A stretch of 64,000 nt of DNA from Helicoverpa zea (GCF_022581195.2 NC_061482.1:17484001-17548000), one strand, 5' to 3'. Shown: positions 1 to 12,532, counted from the first letter of the stretch. Notes: generated by a model from the sequence alone, not told the origin. Made by a program: numbers and translations.

Positions 1-400
1 TATTTAAGGCGCTAAAAATCTGAAATTAAGTGGGAATAGTAACAGCAAAAAATAAATGAAGTAGCTTCGAATAAAGTTTCACAAAACAAAATAAACACTG
101 CACATTTGGCGCAAGATTGAAACCACATTTTTCTAAAAGAATTGGAAAGTGCATTTCACAAAGAAAGCCATGTAACGTGACTACCCGCTGTCGCTTCCAG
201 TAGCCGGGTGAGTAACAACCTGTGGCACGCGACACGGGGTCTATATATCACACTATTTTATTACTAGAGGATTCGACTTCGTCTCAGAGAGTTTTGTGGA
301 GACTTGCTACGGTTATATGTTTCCTATTCGGTTTTCGGCCTGGTTGACTGCGTTCATTATTTGGCCTTATGTAAAACATACTTTTCTTTTATTAATATCA
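1..400. other. Intronic sequence, nothing recognised
   Basis: AT-rich sequence upstream of the first large repeat. No exon of the cyclase or other gene is visible; the short open frames show no family motif. Confidence 0.6.
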
Positions 401-701
401 CTAGCTTCTGCCCGCGACTTCGTACGCGGATCCTGTCCCTTATGCCAGCGACTACGGGGTCAGCAAAATCAAAGATCTGAATAGTCTGATATTGAATTTT
501 AAGGGCCCGTTGACTTGAAAACAACGGAATACGAATAACCATTAGAAACGTTCCATATATTTAATTTTTGTACTTTAACGGCAAAAGCACAGCAGACTAA
601 ACAAAACGCTGAGAACTGAACCGCAATAGACGTGACCATATGTATGGATAAAAGTAGTGATTCTAATTAGTCCGCGTAAAAAACATTAAATAGATGACAA
701 A

Positions 702-1089
702 GTCGTGGTGGTTTAGTGGGTAGAGAACCAATCTCTCAAGTATGAGCGTGCGTCTTTGATTCCAGTTCTGGCAAGTGCCTGCCAATGCAACTTTTCTAAG
801 TTCGTATGTACTTTCTACGTATATTTTGGATACCAATGACCGTTATTTGGAGGGGATGTTAAACTGTAGGTTCCGGCTGTCATTGAACATTCTTGGCAGT
901 CGTTATGGGTAGTCAGAAGCCAGTAAGTCTTACCAAGGGGTGTTGGGTTGAGCGGGTAACCGGTTTGTGGACGTCAGATAGGCAGTCGCTCCTTGTAAAT
1001 ACTGGTACTCAGTTGCATCGTGACTGGAAGTCGACCCTAACATAATTGGGACAAAGGCTCTTGAGATAATAACGACAATAATAATGAGA
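702..1089 (+). mobile_element. tRNA-derived SINE inside Helitron copy A
   Basis: The head gtcgtggtggtttagtggg resembles a tRNA A box, and tttgattcc, a degenerate B box, follows. The body is the common lepidopteran sequence found at six or more other places here, ending near an ATA/ATG-rich tail. I believe this is the Metulj/HaSE type, from memory. The same insertion is present in copy B, so it preceded the duplication. Confidence 0.75.
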
Positions 1090-1942
1090 TATAGGCACTG
1101 CAGGACATCTGAGGCTGATGACGGGGAGTAGCGACCCCGCGGGGCTATATATACTGAGTTCTCCAGGGAGAGTATACTGTCCCCCATCTCCGGCCGGTCG
1201 GAGTGAACTATGACGGGGGTAGGTCTCACGCCTCTGGCTTGGCTTGGCCGTCCAGAGTGGAGTCGCTAGAGCAGGGTTAGTAGCCCTGCTCGGAGGGTAG
1301 GTGCCTCATGGTAAGCACAGGGAGCGCGTAATCTGCGTTTAAAGTCCGCCGAGGTGTCCTCACCCTTCAGCCGCTCATGTCCCTGTTGCCCTCTTGTTGC
1401 TATTCAGTGACTGGTTCCCGGGGGCCCAGTAAGTGAGGTGGCGAGTCTCCACCTGCCGTTTTTACATGTACCTAATACATTGTCATCCACTAATATCCCA
1501 TCACAATAGCCCAAGTAGTTTTCCTCCATAGTTAGCAATAGTTTAGCACAGTACCGGGGATTGTCTTTTTTTTTAACGACGTCCACCGGGGATTGTCCTT
1601 GGGTTCATTTTTATAGTGTTTAAAGGGATAATCGTCGGTTTTGTCATTTGTGTCACCATTTCATTAAAGTTGTCTCAAAAGGGCTTCAGCGTGTTGGCTT
1701 CGGCCCCACGTTTGCCTCCCAAAAATTCGGAACTTTGTAGTCCCGAGGTCTGGAAGAGACATACAAAATAATAATGAGATATAATAATGTTGTTGTATCT
1801 TCGTTATTATTTGTTTGTGAGAGAGAGAAAAAAAATACGTGTCCATTATTTTAGGGTTATCTTAAAGACGGACTAATTACTTTTTTTGATTCACCATACC
1901 TATTTCATAACATTAATTTCTATACATTTCAAGTGTAGTATT

Positions 1943-2360
1943 GCTCTTGAAGTTCCACATCAGGTGTTCCAGATCTTCGATGTTTATATGTACGTCAATA
2001 GAGAGTGCTTATCAGATTGAACCACTTTTGCTAAAACGTCATATCTTCATATGCTATAGTCTAGCTGGGCTCCTGGAGTTCCACATCAGGTGTTTTAGAG
2101 AGTGCTTATCAGATTGAACAACTTTTGCTAAAACGTCATACCTCTATATGCTATAGTCTAGCTGGGCCCCTGGAGTTCCACATCAGGTGTTTTAGATCTT
2201 CAATTTATATAAGTCAATAGAAAGTGCTTATCAAATTGAACAACTTTTGCTAAAACGTCATACCTGTATATGGTACAGAGAAGCTGGGCTCTTGGGGTTC
2301 CACATCAGGTGTTCCAGATCTTAAAATTTATTATCTCAACTGAAAATGCTCATCACATGA
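1943..2360 (+). repeat. Four ~120-bp tandem units in copy A
   Basis: Each unit carries ttccacatcaggtgtt, then agtgcttatcagattgaac and gctaaaacgtcata. One unit is shortened. The same array, inverted, is at 53985-54445. Confidence 0.8.
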
Positions 2361-2387
2361 AACAATTTTTGCCATGGCACCATTTTT

Positions 2388-2945
2388 AGGGTTCCGTAGC
2401 CAAAATGGCAAAAACGGAACCCTTATAGTTTCGTCATGTCCGTCTGTCCGTCTGTCCGTCTGTCCGTCTGTCACAGCCGATTTACTCGGAAACTATAAGT
2501 ACTACAGTGATGAAATTTGATGGGAATATGTGTTGTATGAACCGCTACAAAAATATGACACTAAATAGTAAAAAAAAGAATTGGGGGTGGGGCCCCCCAT
2601 ACATGTAACTGAGGGATGAAATTTTTTTTTTCGATGTACATACCCGTGTGGGGTATCAATGGAAAGGTCTTTTAAAATGATATAAAGTTTTCTAAAAAAC
2701 ATTTTTCTTAAAGTGAACGGTTTTTGAGATATCAGCTCTCAAAGTCGTAAAAAGTATGTCCCCCCCCCTCTATTTTTATAACTACGGGGTATAAAATTCT
2801 AAAAAAAATAGAGGTGATGCATGCTAATTAACTCTTTCAACGATTTTTGGTTTGATCAAAGTATCTCTTATAGTTTTTGAGATAGGTTGATTTAACTGTA
2901 ATTTACGGAACCCTTCGTGCACGAGTCCGACTCGCACTTGGCCGG
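2388..2945 (+). mobile_element. GGGTTCCGTA-type repeat inserted in copy A
   Basis: It starts agggttccgtagccaaaa and ends actcgcacttggccgg. Copy B is continuous across this point (near 53985), which gives an empty site; five T's stand on both sides of the insert (2383-2387 and 2946-2950). Related copies are at 26108-26347 and 39784-40056. Contains a (GTCC/GTCT)n run at 2437-2472. No coding frame is recognisable. Confidence 0.75.
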
Positions 2946-3155
2946 TTTTTGTATCTCTTATAGTTTTGTTGGTCTGTTGGTGTTCTGCATCAGGTCTTCA
3001 AGTTTCGAAGATAAATTATAGCCTATATGTTGACCAGGCTTAATACTGATACAACAAAGAAAAAATCATTGAAATCCGTCCAGTAGTTCCGAAGATTAGC
3101 GTGTACAAACAAACAGACATACAGACATACAGACATACAGACAGAATTTTTTTTT

Positions 3156-4869
3156 TGGATTTGTGCTCCATCACTGTTTCTAAACCCCACTCAATTATTA
3201 TTTTTTTAATATATTCAATGTACAGACACAGTTTTTTTACAGATTTATTATATGTATAGATTAGTAGATAAAAAAAAAATATTTATTAATTTTGTAATCC
3301 AGCTCATTTTTATTTATTTAATATGGTCACAGTCACATAAAATGAATCAACTGCAACTGAAAATTGATACATTTTTCTATGCGTTCGCTTTCTCGCTCTA
3401 ATCATATTCCAGTTTTTTGTATATTTCTACAAGTAGTGTACTTCTTTTGTTCTCGTAAACGTAAGTACAACAGCGAGAGAGAAACAATCAATTTGAAACA
3501 TGTTTCAACGCCACTTACCTGCCGAATAGTTTTGCCCAACTCGGCTATTCGGCGAAAAATCTCACCAATGCAAGTCTAATTTTGTGTCAAAGCTATCCGA
3601 TTCAATCCCCGTGCGAACATACATTCATACATAGTCAGTAACAAAAGACCAATATTCAATTCAGTAGAATTTCACAGCAAAATTCATTTATAGAGGATGA
3701 ATTTTTGAATTGAATATAGGCATAAAAGGGTTGTGTGTCGGTATTTCCACGAATGGCCGTGTGAAAGGAAAGTAATCCCTCTCTGTGTAAAATATAGTGT
3801 AGGAATATGGAATGCAGTGTAATTGGGTGTCCTAACTAACCCGTTTGTTCCACACTGAGGGTATATGCAACTGCCTGGGATATACAATGGCGAGCAATCT
3901 TTGCGAAAGGTTTATAGAAACTTTGAGATGAGATCTATTTTTATCACGTTTTTAGTAAATCGACCTGTATGTAATTATGTAATGGATTCCAAGGTAATTA
4001 ATTTAACCATCTAAAAGATGTTACTAGGACAGATTAATTAAATCGAAGCTTAAATGTAAGATGTTAATATAACTATTCAAAGGGTCATAATAAAAAGTGA
4101 CGACAATACTATAGTATGGTTCAGTCGCATTGTTCTCATGATGAACCCAGAAAACGTGGACTGATACTTTATGATGGACGAAACATCGTATAATCATCGG
4201 CAAGGATATTGAGCCCTGACCTTCACCTGCGCAAGTGTACAGTGCGCAAAGCGATCCCCACTCTTACGCCGAGAGCTCATTATCCGTGCCGATAACTATA
4301 TCGTAGCTGTGTTTGAACTTATTAGAAAACTCATGTAATGAACTTTATCCATGTTTACGATAAAAGCGTGTTCTTTTTAATAAAATTCATTTATGAAATA
4401 TTGTGGCTCCCAAAATGTTACGCTACTGAAAAGGAATCGTATTGCAAACTGAAAATACAGGAAAATTATTATCAGTATTCACAAGTAAAATCTCATAACC
4501 AGAAATGCAGGTAAATAAGTAATTAACCCACAGCTTTTCATTAATATGAAAAATAGTATTTCAACTTAAATAAGTAGAAAATGGCAGAGAGTTACTGAAA
4601 TGATGTTGATTAAGTACCTTTTAGTGTAGAGTGTTGTACTTTCATGAATTATATGAAATTAATGAATAAATATTGCGTCGAGCGACGTTAACGCGTTCCT
4701 GCAAAATTAATTATTTCCACTGAAAGTTTTATTAACTGTGACTACGCTGCAGCGTGGTGCATTATTTAAATCCTTGCTTTTATTGTAAATGTTAAAGTTA
4801 CTCTTTCTTTCATATGAAACTGCTGAACCAAAAAAACTAAATTGAATTCAATATACAGACAGCTTAGAA
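3156..4869. other. Intronic sequence, nothing recognised
   Basis: AT-rich DNA with poly(A)/poly(T) runs and no protein motif on either strand. Confidence 0.6.
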
Positions 4870-5026
4870 GTTTTTTTCTTGGGAAATCGTCAAAAAACCC
4901 GTCCCGCTGTGGGTGCAGCATGAGGGAGTGTCAGACTCTTACTGACTAAAACCCACCATATTATTCCTTCTTAAGCTCTCTGTATACCAGGGCCGCGGTA
5001 ACTCTTTCGAACAATCCCGCAGCAAA
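4870..5026 (-). mobile_element. Short poly(A)-tailed retroelement (copy 1 of 4)
   Basis: On the - strand it runs from a ctgcgggattgttcgaa start through gtcagtaagagtctgacac to a poly(A)-like end. Other copies are at 17782-17946, 30737-30855 and 41786-41945. The copy at 17782 has a 14-bp target duplication, which shows the family moves by retrotransposition. Confidence 0.65.
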
Positions 5027-5146
5027 GATAGCCTGAGTCTGATAAAGGACATAAGTAGGCTACTTTTAACCCGGCTGTGTTAAGTAGTTTTTACAGGACG
5101 TGGATGGAAACACGGGGAACAGCTAATATTAAATAAATAATTAATT

Positions 5147-5232
5147 CATCATCATCCTCCGAGCCTTTTCCCAATCATGTTGGGGTCGGCTTCCAGTCTA
5201 ACCGGATTCAGCTGAGTACCAGTGCTTTACAA
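5147..5232 (-). mobile_element. 3' fragment of tRNA-derived SINE
   Basis: Contains atgttggggtcggcttccag and the stretch to agtaccagtgctttacaa, the 3' part of the SINE seen complete at 702-1089, with its CATCAT tail. Confidence 0.75.
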
Positions 5233-5282
5233 ATAAATAAATAATTAATTACTACATTAATAAATAATTTAATACTCCAACA

Positions 5283-5402
5283 AGGTGGACAGACCGACCT
5301 TTTATAGGTCGCCGGAAGACGCTGGATGCAGGTCGCCTCCAACAGGTATCTGTGGAGATCTAAGGGGGAGGCCTATGTTCAGCAGTGGATGTCCTATGGC
5401 TG
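5283..5402 (+). mobile_element. 3' end of an RTE-type LINE
   Basis: One frame reads VAGRRWMQVASNRYLWRSKG then EAYVQQWMSYG and stop, the usual C-terminus of lepidopteran endonuclease-reverse transcriptase proteins of the RTE type, with one upstream stop codon. It is 5'-truncated. Confidence 0.75.
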
Positions 5403-5403
5403 A

Positions 5404-5447
<44 letters not shown>
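5404..5447 (+). repeat. (GAT)n microsatellite, LINE tail
   Basis: About 14 ATG/GAT triplets directly follow the LINE stop codon, as is typical for these tails. Confidence 0.9.
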
Positions 5448-5448
<1 letters not shown>

Positions 5449-5719
5449 TTAATTACTTCGTTGTTCGAATATCTATGTTTTTCTTTCAATACTCACTCAA
5501 TAAAAATAGGACAAGTTAGTTGGAACGTTTGTTAAATAAAGCCTGTAGCCTTAATTCCGTTGAGCAGTGGAACATCTCTTGTAAAGTCGATCAGTCGGAG
5601 ATAATGCACTTAGATGTTCGGCTAGTTGCACACAATGCATATTCAACGATTTTGTTATATACAACACTAGTTATTTCCTGCAGTTTCACTCGTGTTTCGC
5701 GAAAATATTTTTTCATTTA

Positions 5720-5942
5720 TCTATACTAATACTAATATACTAATAATATTATAAAGAGGAAAACTTTGTTTGTTTGTTTGTTTGTTTGGTTGTATGGATA
5801 AACTCAAAAAATACTGGACAGATTTTAAATATTCTTTCACATTAGAAAGCTATATTATCTGCGAGTGACATAGGCTATATTTTATCCCGGTGCGGGCAGT
5901 AGCTCCGACGGGACGCGGGCGAAACCGCGGGAAAACGGCTAG
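5720..5942 (+). mobile_element. Short non-autonomous Helitron
   Basis: Starts TCTATACTAATAC after an A and ends in a hairpin (CGCGG..CCGCG), GGAAAACGG and CTAG before a T. TC at the start, hairpin plus CTRR at the end and A/T target bases are the Helitron signature. It is one of about ten related copies in the window. Confidence 0.8.
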
Positions 5943-6591
5943 TTCATAATATAAAACAAAAGCTTACTTTTTAAATCTATTTTTGTACCCGGATAAAGTA
6001 AAGCTCACCTATGTATGTCACTCGAGGATTGTGTGGCTTCCCAACCGTAGCTCTTTACAAGAAAATATGTTCATAATTTAGTACACATAAATGTCGTCTA
6101 CTACTAAATCGATTGAAAAATTCTTTCACAGTTGCAAAGCTATATGCTATTATCGTATGGGAAGAAGTATGTATATTTGGGATTCGTGTGAAACCGCGGA
6201 AAACTGGTGGTTGGTTAAACAGGCTGCATATATTCAGATAAGTTATCGGATCTTATCACTCCTGCAGCTACTTCCAAGGCATTCCACCCAAACTGACATT
6301 AGCAAAAAGTAAGTGTTACTATTATAAATAATAAATTCGCGAACATTACGAAACAAGCACCGTGAAAGCAAGAATTATATTTGTTTCGAATTAAGGAAGA
6401 TTTGATGCTGAGGCTCAAAGAGAAAAATAAATTAATACATTTGCCTTTTGCCTGTTAATTTGCGTAGTCAAACAGCTCATTACTTATTCATTATGCTCGG
6501 AGAGATGCGGGCGGACTCACTTGTTGATTGTGTACGCTGACGGCCCACGTGACATCACTGTGACGTCACTCACTGATACATTACGCTCTTA
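5943..6591. other. Intronic sequence with a worn Helitron fragment
   Basis: Bases near 6091-6215 (ttctttcacagttgcaaagc and gtgaaaccgcgga) look like a decayed copy of the same short Helitron. Nothing else was recognised. Confidence 0.45.
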
Positions 6592-6997
6592 GAGCTCTGC
6601 CTCATTGAGACGCCATGGCGACGTCGCTAGCGGCTCAGGGGACTGGCTTCTTCTGACATCCAAAGGTCGCCAAGTCGAGGTCGAGTGGCCATGGCGTCTC
6701 GACAGTTAATTGTTTACGTCGTCGCTGAAGAAATCGCACGCTGACTGGCGACCACACTGGCGACTGAGTGAGCGAGATGCACTGTACCGTGTACATTATA
6801 GTGGCAACCGTGGCATCGTCGCCAAGCTGCCAGCGTATCGAAAAGCCACGTAGAGAACTGTAGCTCGTGGCCACGCTTCCAATTTGGTGACGTTGCCAAA
6901 CCGTCGCCAAGTGAGTTAGGTACCATACATTTCAATATTAACTGCTTGAATACGTAGCCGGCGACGTCGCCATTGGTGTCCTAATGAGGCAGAGCTC
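6592..6997. mobile_element. PIF/Harbinger-like MITE
   Basis: Terminal inverted repeats of about 30 bp (GAGCTCTGCCTCATT...AATGAGGCAGAGCTC) are flanked on both sides by TTA (6589-6591, 6998-7000). A 3-bp TTA target duplication is the hallmark of PIF/Harbinger. The interior is rich in gtcgcca/tggcgac motifs and has no transposase. Confidence 0.8.
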
Positions 6998-8623
6998 TTA
7001 TTGTAAGCTTTGGAAGAGAGCTGCTGACTACAATTGCCGTCCGCAGTGACTGCTTAAAAGCGATCGACATCTGAGGGTGATTGCATATGCTGCTACATAA
7101 ATATATAGAATACATATGTATATAGAAACCAGTAGTGCAGCTGCGGCACATGCGGTCGGCAGTTGCAGTCAACAACTAGCTTCCAAACCGTATATTATAC
7201 TGGAAGATTTCAAGATCCTGTCTATCCGGAGATCTGCTTACAAGAGATAGGGATTTCACATGCTTATATGGGGCTAATGTCAAAATCAGCCGATAAACGA
7301 GCTATTTAACAATGTACAGTTAGTGAGTGAACGGTTGTCCACGTAAAATGCAGGCTACAAGCTAAGCACGCAAACGTCAATTGACGATTGCAATTTAGTA
7401 AAAAAACTTAAAACAGTGAGCATGAAAAACAAAGCTTAAACTTTATTATATTTAAAATATATTTATTTCGCATATCTTTTTGCGTTTCTAGATTCATTCG
7501 TTGAATAATGCAGTACTGGGCGAGCCTAATGGCATAATTAGCAATTCTGTTTATTAGCTAGTAACGTCGTATACGAACTGATAATTTATAGAATCAAACA
7601 TTAAAGACCGCACGCTCGGCAATATTGCCTTTGGTGTGGTTCAGTAACTTAACACTGGTTTAATTGCGTTAAATTTTAGTTTTTGGGAACAAAATCTGTT
7701 ATTTATAGATTTCATACAGACGATGTTGTGCCAATTGGAACTACTGTTTGCACCCGGATAGCAAAGCATTAGCTATCGGTCAGTAAAAGTTCCTTCAAAA
7801 TAGTTCTAGCGATTTCAGAGATTTACCCAGAATAAACTACAAAAAGAACAAATAAGCATAATATGTATCATTTTCATACTTTTGAGCAACGCATACAATG
7901 ACATGTACATTTTACACACAAGTATGGTTAGACAGCTTTCGTGGAAGGTCTGTATTATTATACATAAACGTGGTCTGTATCCGACACAACTTCACTTTGT
8001 TCTCGATCCTTCCTCTCACATTTCAATATCCCGTCCGCTGTTAATACAACATTACCCATTTCTCTCGAAACAGACTATATTTACAACAGATGAAAGATAA
8101 AAAAAAATGGCGAATTTAATCAAAATTCTTGTGTTCATGTTACAACAAAGAAACAGGAACGTAGCCGAAGCTAATTATATTTTTACAACATCCAATTTAA
8201 TCAGAAAGAAAATAACGTACATTTTTAATATTAGGCGAAAAGCGTCATGTTATCTCCGTGGAATAATACTGTCGATGTTTTTCCTGAGCCAAGCGCCGTG
8301 GTCTCGGAGGAAGGAAAGTTGAACGGAGATGTCATAAGGAAGGTAGGTTAGGCGCCGTCTTATAGGTCAAGTAATGGTGTCATCAGTTACTAGAACTAAC
8401 TAGGCGTTCCTTGTCAAATCAAGACCAATCTTGAGATTGATTGGTGGTGTTGTTTTAAAATAAATGGGCGGATTCCAAAGAAGATTATAAGGGCGGAGCT
8501 AGAAACGTCAGTCCGTCAGTCAGGGTTAAAGCCTCGATGCAAACCAGGACTCGTCAACCTGGTCTAAGTTGACGTCATTCAGATGTGCTAAACCTTCATT
8601 GGTAGTAACATTCACGTGATGCT
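6998..8623. other. Intronic sequence, nothing recognised
   Basis: No exon, family motif or clear repeat was seen on either strand. Two open frames (7882-8100, 8107-8322) look random. Confidence 0.55.
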
Positions 8624-9054
8624 AGATTTTCAGCAAAAATATAAATCGGTTCTCTTGCATCAGGTTCCCGTCAATTAGAAACATGAAGAGAACGAGTCAA
8701 GACAAATTCAACGAGCCCAAACTCGATGGGTTTACTAAAAGGCAGTTCAGGGTTACGTCTCCTATTTTCGTGCCCTAACAGCAGACCAGCTCAGTGGTTC
8801 CAGAAGACACTAGTGTTTCAAATTTTAGATCCCACATATGTATGCTTGCAAGTAAACTGAGCGTGTAACATTCCTATCACACCTAACAAACGAGCTGATG
8901 ACCTTGAAGACCTGAACCGATTTCCACCAAACATAGCTAAGAACACTCTCGACTGAGATTCATTTGGGAGCTGCAATGCCACATACGCACTCACACACAC
9001 CAGACACGTCAAACTTATAACACCCCGTCGTTTTTGCGTCGGGGGTTAAAAACT
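8624..9054 (+). repeat. Lepidopteran interspersed repeat, copy 1
   Basis: Repeated in the same orientation at 36625-37136. Shared blocks include ggcagttcagggttacgtct, gaagacctgaaccgatttcc and the end caccccgtcgtttttgcg plus gggggttaaaa, which can form a hairpin. Contains a short CA-rich run. Class uncertain. Confidence 0.75.
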
Positions 9055-9804
9055 GAGATTTGTCGAAACGTTCCACGTCCCCGGACCACCAGAATTTAGG
9101 CGCGCTAGTTTCTTTGGAGATTTTGCGTTATGACATATCCGATAGTCATTTTGTTCTCCGTGGCCGCAGCTTGGGAGGGGGGAAGATGGCTTGTAGAACA
9201 ACTATTGTGAAGCTCTATCTACTCGCGTATTCTTGAGGGAAGGTACTCGAATAAGATAATTAATGCCACTCGATAAATTGAGAAAAGACAACGGGTACTG
9301 CACTATTAAGTCTGCCACTATACATTTTGCAATTATAGTACGGAAATTGTTATGTTATGAGGAACTTGGAAACTTACAGCATGTAGCCAAGAGCTATCAT
9401 GAGCCAAATATCCTCATGTAGAATGGCATCCTTGACGAGAATTACTACTTTTTAAAAGTCTATTATTTAAAGCACAGGGAGCTAAGGCAACACATAGCTC
9501 ATTCGGTCATTCTCGATCACACACGATATGACAAATAGACATACCTACGCATAAACTTGACTCACTCTTACATACCATATGTACAAGCGGTGCTCAACGC
9601 ACCCTTAGTACAGGCAAAGACACTCCAATATCGTAGCCAGTTTTTTAAATTCTCTTAGCATTATCTCAGCCAAAAGACATCCACGACCTACCCCAAGCTA
9701 ATTGAAAATTGCCAATGCTCTAAGCTTCAAAAGTAAGATCTAGTTAGGGATAACGTGTATTATTTATTTAAAGGTTATTGCCACATCACAAACATATAAC
9801 GCAA
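9055..9804. other. Intronic sequence, nothing recognised
   Basis: No motif, repeat pair or coding signal seen. Confidence 0.5.
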
Positions 9805-9994
9805 CTAGCCGTTTTCCCGCGGTTTCACCCGCGTCCCGTGGGAGCTACTGCCCGCACCGGGATAAAATATAGCCTATGTTACTCGCAGATAATGTAGCTT
9901 TCTAATGGTGAAAGAATAAAATCGGTCCAGTAGTTTTTGAGTTTATCCATTACAACCAAACAAACAAAGTTTTCCTCTTTAATATTAGTATAGA
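9805..9994 (-). mobile_element. Short non-autonomous Helitron
   Basis: On the - strand it runs TCTATACTAATATT...CTAG, with the hairpin around gtgaaaccgcgg. It lies 136 bp upstream of cyclase exon a. Confidence 0.8.
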
Positions 9995-10130
9995 TGTGAC
10001 AATTAAGGCGTACATAATACTGGCAATACATCGGGTCGGAGTTATTTTACATAGGGAGCATACAATTTATAATTACAAAAATCTTGTTATCTTCTATGGT
10101 AAAGCTAAATCTCCTGTTTTTTGTCCTCAG

Positions 10131-10252
10131 GAGCGTCTCCTGCTATCGGTTCTCCCGCGTCACGTCGCCATGGAGATGAAGGCCGACATCGCCAACCAGC
10201 CGCGCCAGGAGCAGTTCCATAAGATCTACATTCAGCGCTATGAGAATGTCAG
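10131..10252 (+). CDS. Adenylate cyclase exon a: entry to C1 catalytic domain
   Basis: The exon is preceded by a pyrimidine-rich acceptor (ttgtcctcag) and followed by the donor gtatgt. It reads in phase 0 from GAG and ends two bases into a codon, giving 40 codons plus AG. The protein starts ERLLLSVLPRHVAMEMK and ends FHKIYIQRYENV. This is the conserved helix leading from the first membrane domain into C1a, just before the metal-binding strand. The split codon AG+C gives the Ser of the family motif NVSILFADI. Third positions are strongly G/C, unlike the AT-rich flanks, which supports real coding. The preceding exon, coding the M1 helices, was not found in the first 10 kb. Confidence 0.93.
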
Positions 10253-11507
10253 GTATGTACCTATAATTACCCTACAGGTCTGTTGATCAAGAGAGATCTA
10301 AGCAACGCTTGGCGTGTCAAGTCCGTGGATACCCATACACTATACTAGCAAACCTGGCGAACTTCGTTTCGCCACCAGATGGCTTCGTTTTATGTTACAT
10401 TTTGTTTGGTGATTTTATTTTATTTATATGAATTTTCTTTGCTATAAACCTAACGCAGCTCGAGACCTTTCCAACGAATGCAAAACCGTGGAAATCGGTT
10501 CATGCGTTCTGGAGTTATAGCGTCAGGAAAGAAAACCCGACTTATTTTTATATAGTAGATTGTTGAGAAGCTCGTGGCGTAAGTAAAAGCCACACAATGT
10601 CGAATAGGTCTATGCACGACATCGCTGCGACAGGCTAAGGCGGCATGCGCAAGCCATTTCACGTTTCCCCAGCAATGGGCTGAGTCTCTTTACTTGATTG
10701 TTATGTAATTATTCATTGTACCAGTCTATGTAAAGCTATGTTTACTGGCTCCCGCTAAGCTAGTAAACAATGCCTTCAAAACAAATTTTTTTTTCTTTCG
10801 GAAGCCATTTCAAATTGGTGGGTCCTATCCATCTCTGGCAGTCGTTAGGTAGTCAGAAGCTAAAAGAACAACCACTTTGACCAAGGGATATTGAGTATCC
10901 CAAGTGACTGTGTCGAGGATGTCAAATAGGCAATTACTCCACAAACCTTATTTAACTTACACACACTTTAGAATTAATTTTTAACAACTTACATAGAGGA
11001 AGTTGTGCAATATAACAAGTTTAAGATCCTCTAATCAAGAAAGTTGGCTAGGCCTAGTCGCAGCTCATCATAAGTTAGCCTAACTGCGATGTAACTGCAA
11101 CTTATAACGAACCGTTACCTGTTTAGTTAGTTTATACTTTCATGAATTCGTTTGGCTGTATCACTAGACTCGTTGGGTGTGGAGTTAGGCTGTCCACAGA
11201 TGCGGAGCATAAGTATAAAACTATTGTTTTTTGCACATGGAACAAAATGTGGAATAATCTCATGAAATCAATCACATTGGTTAATGTTTTTCAATTACCT
11301 TAACATTACAACGATCACATGTTTAATCGGCATCAAAACGACTGAATATTTCGATTGATTTCAATATTTTCTTAAAAAAATATATGTATGTTCATTTTCA
11401 TGTCGCAGCACGTTATGTTGTAGAACAATAATGGATAGTCAAAAGCCAATAGTTCTGTCAAAGATTGGTAAATGACAATTAAATAATACACCTAAATATT
11501 CATTAGA
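10253..11507. other. Intron with a SINE fragment
   Basis: Bases 10836-10936 (ctggcagtcgttaggtagtc to gtcaaataggcaattactcc) are a decayed + strand piece of the tRNA-derived SINE. The rest shows nothing recognisable. Confidence 0.55.
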
Positions 11508-11770
11508 CTAGCTTTTGCCCGCAACTTCGTTCGCGTGGAATAGTGACTACCAGCAGATTTTTGATTTGACCAATAGATGGCGCTATATGTCCGGAATAAT
11601 TTTATTTTTATTTTTTTTGTAATAAAAACTATCCTATGTCCTTTCTCAAGTTTCAAACTATGTCTGTACCAAATTTCACACAAATCGGTTCAGTAGTTTA
11701 GGCGTGAAGAAAAGACAGACAGACAGACAGACAGACAGAGTTACTTTCGCATTTATAATATTAGTTTGGA
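11508..11770 (-). mobile_element. Helitron-like element, second family
   Basis: CTAG end at 11508 with cgcaacttcgttcgcg hairpin, internal (ACAG)n run, and tttataatattagt near the other end. Related to 42970-43188. Confidence 0.65.
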
Positions 11771-12532
11771 TAACTATTGGTTTACGTATGTGTAGCTATT
11801 AATCTAATCTATTGCCTCAATGCGCAGACAAGCTTCAATCTTGTGCGGATCGACACACACACCATTTTGTTACTAGTGATGAGACGATTAGTGATGAAGT
11901 TATCGATGATTTATCCTGATAATCGATAGTGAATATGAATAAGCTCGATTCGCTATATTTGCGCAAAGATTTAAGTAAATTTTTATCTTTGAAAGATTTT
12001 ATCATATTGTATTCATTTTAATGTTTTCAGTTAACAGCGTCTTTTTACCCTTAAAATTGCTTGCACTTTAGAGAACAACAAAAATAAAACTATTCTCAAT
12101 ACATTAGCAAATGAAAAATCATTTGAACGTGTTCCATTGCGATAACACTTATCGATATTTATATAGTCTAAAGAAACACCACTCGATTCTCGATAAATAT
12201 CGACTAGTTACAACACTATCTTCAATCGTAGCTATTCTATCAAATAATAGATTGTCTCTGCTTTAAGTAATTGCTCATTCTGAAATTACTCGAGTGATGT
12301 TCTTTGTCTGAAGATACACGTTTACTTTGAAGATAATTGACATATTTCTTTGAAATAAATAAATCTTTTGGCTTTAAAAATAAAAGGTAAGTCGTAGACG
12401 CCATTATTTTCGAGTGCACGAGCAATTCGGGTTGTTTAACGAGCTAACAAACTATAATCATTTGAAAGGACCTCATTATAATTTACTAGTTGTTTCCAAC
12501 GGTTCCACCCGAAACATGGGAGAACTTCTTCC
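11771..12532. other. Intronic sequence, nothing recognised
   Basis: AT-rich with scattered TATCGAT motifs around 11880-12200; no gene or defined repeat seen. Confidence 0.5.

Larger units (their letters stand above)
401..3155 (-). mobile_element. Large composite Helitron-like element, copy A
   Basis: Read on the - strand it ends with a GC hairpin of the type CCGCG/CGCGG followed by CAGAAG and CTAG, at 401-404, next to a T. That is the 3' end signature of Helitrons. Nearly all of it is repeated in inverted orientation at 53816-56058 (copy B). Shared content includes a tRNA-derived SINE, a unit of about 500 bp with unknown role (1090-1620) and four ~120-bp tandem units (1943-2360). A separate repeat (2388-2945) is inserted in this copy only. 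The 5' end is unclear, because A and B part company near 3110. No Rep/helicase frame survives. Confidence 0.65.

Noticed and set aside
702..775. tRNA gene on the + strand
   Set aside because: A- and B-box-like motifs belong to the SINE head, which recurs with the same body elsewhere.
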